Made by a program: the position numbers and the translations under genes. 64,000 nucleotides of DNA, from assembly GCF_009299835.1 (NCBI RefSeq), contig NZ_VKCZ01000003.1, positions 62,001 through 126,000 on the forward strand, written 5' to 3'. The DNA comes from Microlunatus speluncae (GTDB lineage: Bacteria; Actinomycetota; Actinomycetes; Propionibacteriales; Propionibacteriaceae). Of this stretch, positions 1 through 8,384 are shown piece by piece (positions within the stretch are counted from its first letter, which is position 1; the number at the start of each line of letters is the position of its first letter). Below the pieces are notes generated by a model. It searched no databases and was not told the DNA's origin. It saw only the letters and a program-made list of their open reading frames with translations.

Positions 1-24
1 GGCCCGACCCCACACCCAGCCGAC

Positions 25-68
25 TTGTCAGAACTGAGTAGCCCTATAGCGCACCTCAGTTCTGACAA
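25..68. repeat. Dispersed palindrome, copy 1
   Basis: Perfect 14-bp inverted repeat: TTGTCAGAACTGAG at 25-38 pairs with 55-68 around a 16-bp loop containing CTATAGCGC. The same arms and nearly the same loop recur at 23542-23601, so this is a dispersed element and not a one-off hairpin. It lies just upstream of the GAP1-like gene start at 95 and may terminate an upstream transcript outside the window. Confidence 0.75.
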
Positions 69-94
69 CTCGGTGCGGCGGCGGGAGGGGTGAC

Positions 95-3016
95 GTGGCG
101 GGGCAGCGGTACGGGCGGCTGACGTATACCTCGCTCCACCGCAATGACGGCGGTACGGATCCGGGCGGGGGTCGGGTCGGCGGTGGGGGTTGGCAGATCA
201 AGCAGGAGGACGGGGACCTCAGCCGGGAGGAGCGGGATCAGCTGCGGGCCCGGGTGTCGACCCAGTTCGACGCGGGGGTGGAGATCCCGCGGTTCCCGAC
301 GCCGGAGCAGATCGCCGAGCTGCCGCGACGGCTGGTCTACGCGCCGGTCGAGCCGGGAGACGGGTCCGGTTCGGCGATGGCCTGGTGGCACTCGGCTCCG
401 GCCGGACCGGATGCGACCGGTCGGCCCGGCAACGTCTTCAACCAGGTCGTCCTTGATCGCCACCCCGAGGCGCCCGACCCGGGGACCCGGCCGATCGAGG
501 TCTGGCGCTCGCCCGACTGGCTCGCTCCGTACGGCGTGGAGCAGGTGAGTGCGGCCGCGTTGACCGACCACCTTCGACCGGTTGTCGGACCCATGATCAC
601 GGCCGAGGCGGTGATCGGATTCCTGCTCGACCCGGCGCACTACCGGTTCGGCGTGCTGGCCGCGCTGCTCGACGCGACCGCGGCGGTGCTGGCCGGAGGG
701 CCGCGGGTGGTGTTGATCACCGAGTCGACCGACGGAGCCGCGCTGTGGGCCGGGGCCGTGTCGTTGCTGATGGCGGCGCCGCACGCGGCCCGGTTCGCAT
801 TCTCCACCCTGGAACGGGTTTCGGGGCTGCCGATCGCCTTTGATCAAGGTGTTCAGGTGGCCTGCGTGCCCGCGGTCGACCGTGATCAACTCCTCGCTCA
901 GGCGGCGGATCCGCGCAGCGCCCTCCGGCAGACCCCGTTGGTGGTGATCGACGAGGCCGAGGCGGTGGCGATCGGTGATCTTGACGGCGAGCCGCACCGG
1001 ACCGCCGCCGGCGACCGGATCCGGGTGACCGAATGGTCCGTGCTGGCTCAGGTGGTGCTCGGTGACGAGGCCGGTGCCGGCTGGGCCCTGGCTGAGTTGG
1101 ACCGGGTCGTCCAGCAGCTCCCGGCGCGCCCTGGCCCCAGTGCCCATGATCAGGACCGGCGTGATCAGGACCGGCGTGATCAAGGTCGGCCCGATCGGCC
1201 CCCGGATGATCATGGCCGACCGGCCCGCGATGACGACCCGGCCGCGGCCCGACAGGCCTCGGTGCTGCCGCCGGACGCGATCGCCTGGCCGCTGGCGATG
1301 GCGGTCGGCCGGGCCGGCGAGCGGTTCGCCGACGCGGTGGCCGAGGCCGCGGCCGTGGTCACCCGGACCGGGCCCCGCGGCCTGGCCGACAACGCCGCCC
1401 TGCACCAGACGGCGCGGGATCTGATCGGGCTCGGCCTCGGCCGGTCCGCCGCCGACGCCTGGCGGATCGCCGGTGACCCGGCGGCGATGGCGCGGATGGG
1501 GGCCGAGACCGGTCAGTTCGTCGTCGAGGCGTACGTCCGCCGGGCGATCGCCGAGCCGAGTTGGCTGGCCCGGCCGGGCCGGCTGCCGCTGCCCGAGCCG
1601 ACCGGAACGCCGGCGTCGAGCGGGCTGTCGATCGTCGTCGAGCGGGAGTTGCTGACCGACCTGCCCGGGCACTGCGCCGCGATCACCGCCGCGCCCGATC
1701 TCGATCCGGCCGGCCGGCTGACCGCGCTCCTTCACCTGATCGACCTGCTCGCCCGGTGCGGGCTGAGCTACCTGGAACAGCCGGAGGTCCTGGTCGTCGA
1801 CTTCGAGCGCTACTGCTATCTGCTCGCGCCCCGGCAGCCCGGTCAGCCGGCCGGGCCGGAGCCGAGCGCGATCGAGCTGATCGGACGGATCGGTCCGGTG
1901 TCGGAGCCGGCGCTGCGCTGGGTGGTCCGGCCGGTGCTGGCCGGTCAGGAGTGGATCAACCGGCGCCCGATCGGCAGCCGGCTCGACCCGCCGGTGGCAG
2001 CCTGGCTCTATCCGGACGAGGGCGCGCCACCACCGCTGGGGCGGCTGGTCGCCGGCACGGACGACCCGCTCCGGGCCGAGCTGGCGCACGACCGCTGGAC
2101 CTCCGAACCGGAGCGCCATCCGGGCGAGCGGCCGCTGGTGGCCTGGTCGGCCCTGACCAACCTGGCGCCGTACCAGTCGCTGCCGACCGAGGTGGAGCGG
2201 ACCTTCGACGGTCCGCCCTGGCCCGCCGGTGATCTGCTGCTGATCCGGCGCCGCTGGCCGGCGGCGGTCGGGGTCCGGCAGTGGGCCCCGACGGTCAAGT
2301 CCGCGCCGGCGGACGAGGAGCTGAAACGGCTGATCGACGATCTGCGGGATCCGTTGCTGAGCGGACTGGACGACCATCGGCACGCCGGCTCCGAGCTGAT
2401 CGAGTTGCGTCGGCTGGCCCGGGACCAGTTCTGGTTGCGGGACCGGCGGATCCCCGAGGACCGCGAGGTGACGACGATCATCTCGGGCTCGCTCTGGGCC
2501 TGGGACCTGCCCGGCGAGCTGGCGTCGGACGCGGCCAATGCGCTGCTCTGCGCGCTGGTGCTGGACGTGGTCCGTGATCTTCGACTGCCGGCCGCCCAGC
2601 GACTCCGGGCCAAGATCAACTCCGGTCGCGGCTTCGAGCTGCAGCGGGAGTCGGCCGACTTGCTGCGGAGCTGCTTCTCCCGCGACAGCAAGGAAGGCTG
2701 GCTGCGCACCACCCTGCTGGCCGACCGCGGGTTCGCCCTCGCCGGCGTCGACCGTACGGCAGCGCAGTGGGTCGGCGGACTGACCGCGGACGGCAAATCG
2801 TTCCTGAACGTGCTGGTCCGGGAATGGGCCGGATCCCGGATCGGCAACCAGTGGGAGCAGGCCCGTCGGATCACCGCCGACAAGTTCGCCCGCCGGGTCG
2901 CCCGGCTGGATGTTGATCAACGGGCGCTGGCCCGGCAGGCTGAGTCCCGGCTGCGGGCCATCGCCCAGGGCGACCGGGGGCCGGGCCTGCTCGGCCGCCG
3001 GGGCAAGGGATCGTGA
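95..3016 (+). CDS. GTPase-associated protein 1 (GAP1)-like protein
   Basis: Large protein (973 aa), first gene of a three-gene cassette with the vWA protein (3063) and the zinc-ribbon GTPase (4061). The GTG start at 95 follows GGGAGGGG at 83-90. The N-terminus (RLTYTSLHR, then GGGWQIKQ about residues 28-36) and the alpha/beta region to about residue 250 resemble the GAP1-N2 domain. A helical middle and C-terminal half follow, as in GAP1-M and GAP1-C. Between them is a hydrophilic linker (about residues 345-385) rich in Asp, Arg and Gln, made by three in-phase 16-bp TGATCA-containing steps at 1146-1180. No catalytic motif, signal peptide or membrane segment is visible. From family knowledge, GAP1 proteins are predicted partners of TRAFAC GTPases in conflict or signalling systems; no biochemical function is assigned. 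The domain match is by recalled sequence style and was not searched. Confidence 0.7.
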   Translation: MAGQRYGRLTYTSLHRNDGGTDPGGGRVGGGGWQIKQEDGDLSREERDQLRARVSTQFDAGVEIPRFPTPEQIAELPRRLVYAPVEPGDGSGSAMAWWHSAPAGPDATGRPGNVFNQVVLDRHPEAPDPGTRPIEVWRSPDWLAPYGVEQVSAAALTDHLRPVVGPMITAEAVIGFLLDPAHYRFGVLAALLDATAAVLAGGPRVVLITESTDGAALWAGAVSLLMAAPHAARFAFSTLERVSGLPIAFDQGVQVACVPAVDRDQLLAQAADPRSALRQTPLVVIDEAEAVAIGDLDGEPHRTAAGDRIRVTEWSVLAQVVLGDEAGAGWALAELDRVVQQLPARPGPSAHDQDRRDQDRRDQGRPDRPPDDHGRPARDDDPAAARQASVLPPDAIAWPLAMAVGRAGERFADAVAEAAAVVTRTGPRGLADNAALHQTARDLIGLGLGRSAADAWRIAGDPAAMARMGAETGQFVVEAYVRRAIAEPSWLARPGRLPLPEPTGTPASSGLSIVVERELLTDLPGHCAAITAAPDLDPAGRLTALLHLIDLLARCGLSYLEQPEVLVVDFERYCYLLAPRQPGQPAGPEPSAIELIGRIGPVSEPALRWVVRPVLAGQEWINRRPIGSRLDPPVAAWLYPDEGAPPPLGRLVAGTDDPLRAELAHDRWTSEPERHPGERPLVAWSALTNLAPYQSLPTEVERTFDGPPWPAGDLLLIRRRWPAAVGVRQWAPTVKSAPADEELKRLIDDLRDPLLSGLDDHRHAGSELIELRRLARDQFWLRDRRIPEDREVTTIISGSLWAWDLPGELASDAANALLCALVLDVVRDLRLPAAQRLRAKINSGRGFELQRESADLLRSCFSRDSKEGWLRTTLLADRGFALAGVDRTAAQWVGGLTADGKSFLNVLVREWAGSRIGNQWEQARRITADKFARRVARLDVDQRALARQAESRLRAIAQGDRGPGLLGRRGKGS

Positions 3017-3062
3017 GCAGCGTGCGGTGTGAGCCGGGCCGGAGAACGAGAAGGAAGGGTCG

Positions 3063-4064
3063 ATGACCACCTATCTGTTGCGCGAGGGCCACTCGGTCCG
3101 GGTGGACGCGGTGCCGATCGCGATCCGGGTCCAGCCGGTCGGCGCCGGTCCCCAGTCGTCGGAAACCCTCCGGTTCCGGGTCGAGGTGGAGGGTGCCCAT
3201 GGGCCGGCTCGGGTCGTCCGGCGGCCGGACCAGGTGATCGTTCCGATGGTGGATCAGCCGGTCCGGGTCAGCCTGCTGCCCGACGGCGACGTGTTCGGGC
3301 CACAGAGCGTCGTCACCGTGGCGCTCGGGCCGGACGAGCCCGGCAGCGGCGATGCCGACCGGGCCGTGCTGGACGCGATCGACCTGTCCGGGCTGAGCCG
3401 GCGGGAGATCGTGATCATGGAACCGGACGCCGGCCGGATCAAGATCAGCACCGTCGGCGTGGTCACCGATGAGGCACTGCCGGCGATGGCGGAGATGGCG
3501 CGGGACGCAGCCCGCGGCCTGCTCGGGCTGCCGCGACTGCCGGTGGAGCGGCGGGTCCGGTTGGACGTCGGACTGGACAGCTCCGCCTCGATGCGCCGGC
3601 TGTCGCCGGACCGGCTGGTCCGCCCCTGCCTGGAGATCTTCGCCGGACTGAGCGTGGTGATCGCCACCGACCAGACGGTGCACGGGACGCTGATCGGTTG
3701 GCAGACCGCCGCGGTGCCGGGCGGGAAGGCCGCCGACTTCGCGGCGTCCATGATCACCGGCCTGGCCGACCGGCCGTTGGACATCGGCTGCCGGATCGAA
3801 GCGGTGCCGCCGATCGCCGCTCGGGCGATGCCACCGGAGCGGGTCGTCCGCTATCTGATCACCGACGCGGTGCCGGCCGGTCAACCGGGTGCCGAGCTGC
3901 CGCGGGCGGTGGTCGTCGGCGAGGGCCAGCAGCCGGGCGAACAGCCCGACGGTGCCACCGGCGTGCCCGTACCGCCGGAAGATCAACAGCTGGACCGTGA
4001 TCAGGTGCGCCGGATCGTGGCCGCATTGCTCTCCGGCGCACGCTCGTTGATCGGAGTTTCATGA
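3063..4064 (+). CDS. von Willebrand factor A-like protein of the GTPase cassette
   Basis: 333 aa. The ATG at 3063 follows AAGGAAGGG about 8 bp upstream and lies 46 bp after the GAP1-like gene. Its TGA overlaps the next ATG (ATGA, 4061-4064), which implies translational coupling to the GTPase. Residues 165-177 read VRLDVGLDSSASM, where Asp172, Ser174 and Ser176 form a DxSxS metal-ion-dependent adhesion site after a beta strand, the hallmark of vWA folds. The N-terminal ~155 residues form a separate beta-rich region with no motif I recognise. The C-terminus is acidic and Gln/Pro-rich. Likely role: metal-dependent scaffold or adaptor between the GAP1-like protein and the GTPase. Operon membership is strong; the biological role is inference. 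Confidence 0.7.
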   Translation: MTTYLLREGHSVRVDAVPIAIRVQPVGAGPQSSETLRFRVEVEGAHGPARVVRRPDQVIVPMVDQPVRVSLLPDGDVFGPQSVVTVALGPDEPGSGDADRAVLDAIDLSGLSRREIVIMEPDAGRIKISTVGVVTDEALPAMAEMARDAARGLLGLPRLPVERRVRLDVGLDSSASMRRLSPDRLVRPCLEIFAGLSVVIATDQTVHGTLIGWQTAAVPGGKAADFAASMITGLADRPLDIGCRIEAVPPIAARAMPPERVVRYLITDAVPAGQPGAELPRAVVVGEGQQPGEQPDGATGVPVPPEDQQLDRDQVRRIVAALLSGARSLIGVS

Positions 4065-5227
4065 TCATGACGAAATGCCCGCGCTGCTTCCGGCGACTGC
4101 CGGAAGGCGAGTGGGTGTTCGCCTGCCGTTCCGGTCAGTGTCAGGAGTACGACGATCCGATCGGCTCGGCCCACAGCGGGATCGCGGTCCGGATCGGCCC
4201 GATGCACAGTGTCCGGCGCAATCCGGAGGTCAAGCACTGGCGGCTGCCGGCCGATGCCCACGTCTGCCCGACCTGCAGCCAGCCCGGCGTCGAGGTCTGC
4301 CCGAGCTGCCACTTCGGGCTGCCGCCGGAGTGGCGCGAGGGCTCGGCGACCTGCATCGCGCTGGCCGGCGCCCGGGCCACCGGGAAGAGCGTCTACATCG
4401 GCGTGATGATCAAGCAGCTGGACTTCCTGCTCAGCCGGATGGGGTCGTCACTCAAGTTCGCCACCGATGTCAGTCGGCGGATCTACGCCGAGGTGTACCA
4501 ACGGCCGCTGTTCGAGGTGCGCGGGATCATGCCGCCGACCGCCGCGGCCGGCGTGGCCGACGCGTACCAGCGGGAGCCGTTGATCTTGAGCCTCGGCGTG
4601 CACGGCGGTCAGCGGCGTTATCTGGTGATCCGCGACGTGGCCGGTGAGGATCTGGAGGCGGGCACCGTCGGCGTGGAGCACCTGAGCTATTTCGCCCAGG
4701 CCGACTCGGTCTTCTTCATGTTCGATCCGACCGCCGTGAACCAGGTCCGGGAGATGCTCAAGGATCTGCTGCCGCCGCAGCTGCACGAGGCCGGCAGCCC
4801 GGAGACGGTGCTGGAGAACTTGATCTTGCTGCTCGGGCCGGCCACGCCGCCGATCGCGATGATCTTGTCCAAGTTCGACACCATGCAGGCGTTGCGGGCC
4901 GTCCAGGGCACCGAGTGGAGCCGGATCATGGCCAACCCCGGCGCGGCGTTCCAGCGCGACCCCGGCTTCACCGCGCTCGGCTACGACGAGAACGACGGCT
5001 CGCTGCTCGATGCCGAGGTGCGCAGCCTGCTGATCCGCCTCGGCGCCGAACGGTTCCTGAACACGATGACCGCCCCGCACCACGGCCGCCCCTTCACCCA
5101 CCGCCTGTTCGCCGTCTCGGCCCTGGGCGAGGCCGCCGAGGGCGAACGGATCCACCACCGCGGCATCGCCTCCTTCCGTTGCCTCGACCCCGTCCGCTGG
5201 ACCCTCGCCGCCACCTCCGTCCTCTAA
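4061..5227 (+). CDS. Zinc-ribbon TRAFAC-type GTPase (DO-GTPase2-like)
   Basis: 388 aa. It starts at the ATG overlapping the vWA stop codon; a second ATG at 4067 is possible. The N-terminus carries paired cysteines: C6-x2-C9, C22-x4-C27, C69-x2-C72 and C80-x2-C83, consistent with two zinc ribbons. A P-loop GARATGKS (103-110) follows at the start of the GTPase fold, then DVAG (192-195) as the DxxG switch II motif and SKFD (270-273) in place of NKxD. This matches a GTPase rather than a generic AAA protein. No membrane segment is visible. It is the enzymatic core of the cassette. By comparison with predicted GAP1/GTPase conflict systems, it probably switches state on a stress or invasion signal. 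That role is inferred and has not been demonstrated. Confidence 0.75.
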   Translation: MIMTKCPRCFRRLPEGEWVFACRSGQCQEYDDPIGSAHSGIAVRIGPMHSVRRNPEVKHWRLPADAHVCPTCSQPGVEVCPSCHFGLPPEWREGSATCIALAGARATGKSVYIGVMIKQLDFLLSRMGSSLKFATDVSRRIYAEVYQRPLFEVRGIMPPTAAAGVADAYQREPLILSLGVHGGQRRYLVIRDVAGEDLEAGTVGVEHLSYFAQADSVFFMFDPTAVNQVREMLKDLLPPQLHEAGSPETVLENLILLLGPATPPIAMILSKFDTMQALRAVQGTEWSRIMANPGAAFQRDPGFTALGYDENDGSLLDAEVRSLLIRLGAERFLNTMTAPHHGRPFTHRLFAVSALGEAAEGERIHHRGIASFRCLDPVRWTLAATSVL

Positions 5228-5242
5228 CCCCGCCGACCCGTC

Positions 5243-5281
5243 AGTTGTGCACCGGTTTTGGCGGCGTGTCGGCGCACAAGT
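5243..5281. terminator. Imperfect hairpin after the GTPase cassette
   Basis: AGTTGTGCACCGG (5243-5255) pairs with 5269-5281 with three mismatches across a 13-bp loop. It starts 15 bp after the GTPase stop codon. It has no T-tract, which is common in high-GC terminators. It may instead be another dispersed palindrome. Confidence 0.4.
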
Positions 5282-5402
5282 GACGTCTCGACCGGGATCA
5301 GGAGGGTGGGCGACCAGTCGCCGCTCGGTCGCGGGATCGGGCCGAGCGTCCCAGGCAGGTCGGCGGTCGGGGATGATCGACAGGTCGACGATGGGAGCTG
5401 CG

Positions 5403-6226
5403 ATGCCGTACGTAGAGCTCGACGGAGTCCGGGTGCATCACGTGATCAACGGGCCGACGGATCCGGACGGGCCCACCATCGTGCTGCTGCACGGGTTCAC
5501 AGTCGATCATCGGATCCTGGCCGGCCCGCTCGAGCCGGTGTTCGCGGGGCGCCCGGGCTGGCGCCGGATCTACCTCGACCTCCCGGGCCATGGGCTGACC
5601 ACCGCACCGGACGTGCAGAGCACCGACGACGTCTTCCGGATCGTGCGTGGCGTGGTCGAGGCGCTGGTGCCGGGCCGCTACGCCGTCGTCGGTCAGTCCT
5701 ACGGCGGCTACCTGGCCGCGGGCTGGTCGCCGCGCACCATGATCAGATCGATGGGCTGGCGATCATGGTGCCGGTGATCGAGCCGCGGCACGAGGACCGC
5801 GAAGTGCCGCCGCGGCAGGTGCTGATCCGCGAACCGGCGCTGGAGGCCAGGATCGGCGCGGCCGAGTTGGCGGCCGAGGAGCTGTTGGTGATGCAGACCG
5901 AGGCGGCCTGGCGGGCCGTCCAGGAATGGGTCACGCCCGGGCTCGAGCGCGCCGATCCGGCGGTCACCGCGAGCATCGCCGGCCGCTACTCGGGCACCTT
6001 CCCGCTGGACGGCGAGCTGTCGCGGCCGACTTTGATCTTGGCCGGTCGGCAGGACCACATCACCGGCTATCGCGATGCCTGGACCATCCTCGAGCGCTAC
6101 CCCCGGGCGACGTTCGCCGTGCTGGACGGGGCCGGTCATGCGGTGGACGCCGAGCAGCCGGCGCTGGTCCGAGCCCTGTTCGACGACTGGCTGGATCGGG
6201 TCGAGCAAGCGGGAGCTGACGGCTGA
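5403..6226 (+). pseudogene. Alpha/beta hydrolase with a single-base frameshift
   Basis: The reading frame from ATG 5403 (GGGAGC 4 bp upstream) encodes a clear alpha/beta hydrolase N-terminus: oxyanion segment LLHGFT, DLPGHG and the nucleophile elbow GQSYGG. The frame is lost just after 5717 and terminates at 5777. The +1-shifted frame continues coherently with DGLAIMVPVIEP, the acid region LAGRQDHITG and the histidine region GAGHAVDAEQP to a stop at 6226. Adding one C after 5717 would restore an unbroken protein of about 275 aa (GYLARGLVA). Either the gene is recently inactivated or this is a base-calling error in a GC run; the downstream frame shows no decay. The closest general class is the small-molecule hydrolases. 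Confidence 0.75.
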
Positions 6227-6370
6227 GCTGGCAGGCCGCACAGGCCCCGACCGATCCCGTCCGATTCGGGCGTCGGGCGAGGCGGCGCCGGTCCCTCGGC
6301 CGAGTCATGATCTCGACAGGTGACACCGCCCCTGTCTCCCGCCCCCGGTCGGAATGAAAGGATGATCATC

Positions 6371-7588
6371 ATGAAGATCGGTGTGGTCGGCACGGGACAG
6401 TTCGCTCGCAGCTTCATCGCCCTCTGGCAGCTGCATCCCGACGTGGAGGCCGTGTACGCGTGTGACGTGGTCCCCGAGCGGGCCAAGGCGCATCAGGAGA
6501 AGCACGAACTGGCGGGGACGTTCGACACCTTCGAGGACGTGCTCGCCTCGGATGTCGACTCGGTGGCGATCTTGACGCAGCGGTGGACCCACGGGCCGTT
6601 GGTGTTGCAGGCGTTGGAGGCCGGCAAGCACGTCTATTCGGCGGTGCCGATGGCGATCAGTGCCGAGGAGATCGGCGCCATCGTGCGCAAGGTCGAGGAG
6701 ACCGGCCTGATCTACATGATGGGCGAGACCAGCTACTACAACCCGGCCGTGGTCTGGGCCCGGGCCAAGATCGCCGAGGGTGAGCTCGGCCGGGTGTTCT
6801 ACTCCGAGGGCGACTACGTCCACGACATGGACAACGGCTTCTACGCCGCCTACCAGTACAGCGGCGGCGACGACTGGAAGCAGACCGCCAGCTTCCCGCC
6901 GATGCTGTACCCGACGCATGCCGTGGGCGGTGTGCTCGGCGCGGTGCCGTCGTACGCAACCAGCGTCAGCTGCATCGGCATCCCCGACGATCGCGGTGAC
7001 GGCGTGTTCGACAAGACCGTTTCCCAATGGGCCAACGAGTTCTCCAACATGACCGCGCTGTTCGAGCTGGCCGACGGCGGCACCATGCGGACCAATGAGT
7101 TCCGCCGGGTCGGCTACTGGAACGGTCACGAGTCGCGGTTCCGGTTCTACGGCACCGAAGCCGTGATGGAACAGTCCGGCAAGGGCGCGACGTACAGCAT
7201 CAAGACCGAGGGTGAGAACTACCGCAAGGGCAAGACCGTCGACATCAGCGACCTGTTCTACACCAGCGACGGCGAGATCCCCGAGGACTTCGGCGACGTC
7301 GACCCGGCGCTGATGCAGAGCTTCGCCTCCGGCAACGCGAAGGTGCAGGACCGCACCCGGCTGCCCAAGGAGTTCGAGGGCGCGCACAACGGGCACGCGG
7401 GCTCGCACCACTTCCTGGCCGACGACTTCGTCCGGGCCGTGACCACCAAGACCCAGCCGCCGGTCAGCGCTTGGCGGGCCGCGCGCTTCACGCTGCCCGG
7501 GGTCGCCGCCTACGAGTCGGCCCAGCAGGGCGGCGCCCGGATCGCCGTCCCGGATTACGGTGACGGCCCCGCCAATCCGAACTGGTGA
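6371..7588 (+). CDS. Gfo/Idh/MocA family oxidoreductase
   Basis: About 405 aa. The ATG at 6371 is preferred over 6362 because AAAGGA (6357-6362) is then correctly spaced. The N-terminus MKIGVVGTGQFARSF is the Rossmann GxGxxA NAD(P)-binding motif, and VEAVYACD ends beta 2 with the acidic residue. The C-terminal alpha/beta substrate domain contains GGDDWK, an EFRRVGYWNGHESRF segment and AHNGHAGSHHFLADDF. These features resemble sugar-acting members, including the GH109-like branch that uses NAD in glycoside cleavage; I cannot assign the substrate. Cytosolic. It stands alone and is followed by a strong hairpin at 7617-7652. Confidence 0.85.
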   Translation: MKIGVVGTGQFARSFIALWQLHPDVEAVYACDVVPERAKAHQEKHELAGTFDTFEDVLASDVDSVAILTQRWTHGPLVLQALEAGKHVYSAVPMAISAEEIGAIVRKVEETGLIYMMGETSYYNPAVVWARAKIAEGELGRVFYSEGDYVHDMDNGFYAAYQYSGGDDWKQTASFPPMLYPTHAVGGVLGAVPSYATSVSCIGIPDDRGDGVFDKTVSQWANEFSNMTALFELADGGTMRTNEFRRVGYWNGHESRFRFYGTEAVMEQSGKGATYSIKTEGENYRKGKTVDISDLFYTSDGEIPEDFGDVDPALMQSFASGNAKVQDRTRLPKEFEGAHNGHAGSHHFLADDFVRAVTTKTQPPVSAWRAARFTLPGVAAYESAQQGGARIAVPDYGDGPANPNW

Positions 7589-7616
7589 CCCGAGTACGCA
7601 CTCGGAGGATCACTCC

Positions 7617-7652
7617 GGTCAATCGTGCCGGGTGTACCCGGCACGATTGACC
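7617..7652. terminator. Perfect 16-bp stem-loop after the oxidoreductase gene
   Basis: GGTCAATCGTGCCGGG (7617-7632) pairs perfectly with 7637-7652 around a TGTA loop. It starts 28 bp after the oxidoreductase stop. There is no U-tract, but stem strength and position support termination. Confidence 0.7.
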
Positions 7653-7751
7653 GACATCTACCGTCGACCGCGACTGGTCATCCCCGGGCGCGGGCGCCGA
7701 ACTCGCCCGGCCGGCGTCGGCCCTGACCCGGCGGTCACCTTGTCACCGAGT

Positions 7752-7798
7752 CGTCACATCCGCTGCGACACGCCGCAAAAACGGCCGCGGATGTGACG
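7752..7798. terminator. Convergent-gap inverted repeat
   Basis: CGTCACATCCGC (7752-7763) pairs with GCGGATGTGACG (7787-7798) across 23 bp. It lies 23 bp beyond the stop of the minus-strand methyltransferase, so it could terminate that gene while the hairpin at 7617 serves the plus-strand gene. Confidence 0.5.
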
Positions 7799-7820
7799 GG
7801 TCGGCGGTGTTTGGGGTGGG

Positions 7821-8375
7821 TCAGGCGGGGCGGGTGGACATCAGGATGGCGAGGCGGCGGTGGCCGGCCTTTCGCTCGACGGTGTGCACGTCGACCTGGC
7901 CGAGCTCGAACAGCTTGGTCTCGACCTCGGTGATCCGCTCCTGGGTGATGCCGTGCCCGGGGCGGCGTAGCAGCCGCTCGGCGATCAGCAGCCGGCCGCC
8001 CGGAGCCAGCTTCGCGGTCAGGGTGGCCAGGCCGGCGTCGGGATCGTCCCAGTGGTGCATCGAGGCGACGCTGTAGATCACGGAGAACGACGCGTCCGGA
8101 AACGGTACGTTCTCGGCGCCGGACACCTCCGCCTCGACCCCGGGCACCCGCTTGCCGACCATCTCCACGAACGTCGGCGAAGGATCGACCGCGGCCACCC
8201 GTTCGGCGCCGATCCTGCTGGCCGCCAGCTCGACCGCACCACCGGCGCCGCAGCCGACCTCGAGCACCCGGTCGTCGGGTCGCAACCCGGCCAGCTCGAT
8301 CACCACCCGCGCCGTCGAGGGGTTGCGGGTGAAGAAGGCGTACAGCCGGGACGAGAAAGCGCCGAATCCTGCCAT
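7821..8375 (-). CDS. Class I SAM-dependent methyltransferase
   Basis: 184 aa. Motif I reads VLEVGCGAGG, followed by an acidic strand end (AVDPSPTF), motif II-like PFPDASFSVIYSVASMHHW and motif III LAPGGRLLIAERL. This is a compact methyltransferase-11/25 type domain without extra modules. The family uses SAM to methylate small molecules; the acceptor cannot be read from sequence. The gene ends 10 bp before the EamA transporter stop side, so the two minus-strand genes probably share a transcript in which the transporter comes first. Cytosolic. Confidence 0.8.
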   Translation of the reverse strand: MAGFGAFSSRLYAFFTRNPSTARVVIELAGLRPDDRVLEVGCGAGGAVELAASRIGAERVAAVDPSPTFVEMVGKRVPGVEAEVSGAENVPFPDASFSVIYSVASMHHWDDPDAGLATLTAKLAPGGRLLIAERLLRRPGHGITQERITEVETKLFELGQVDVHTVERKAGHRRLAILMSTRPA

Positions 8376-8384
8376 GCCCCGAGC

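Noticed and set aside
56..3070. 1004-codon open frame on the minus strand opposite the GAP1-like gene
   Set aside because: Arg/Pro/Gly/His-rich shadow translation of a GC-biased gene; no domain, and the plus-strand gene has a ribosome site and operon partners.
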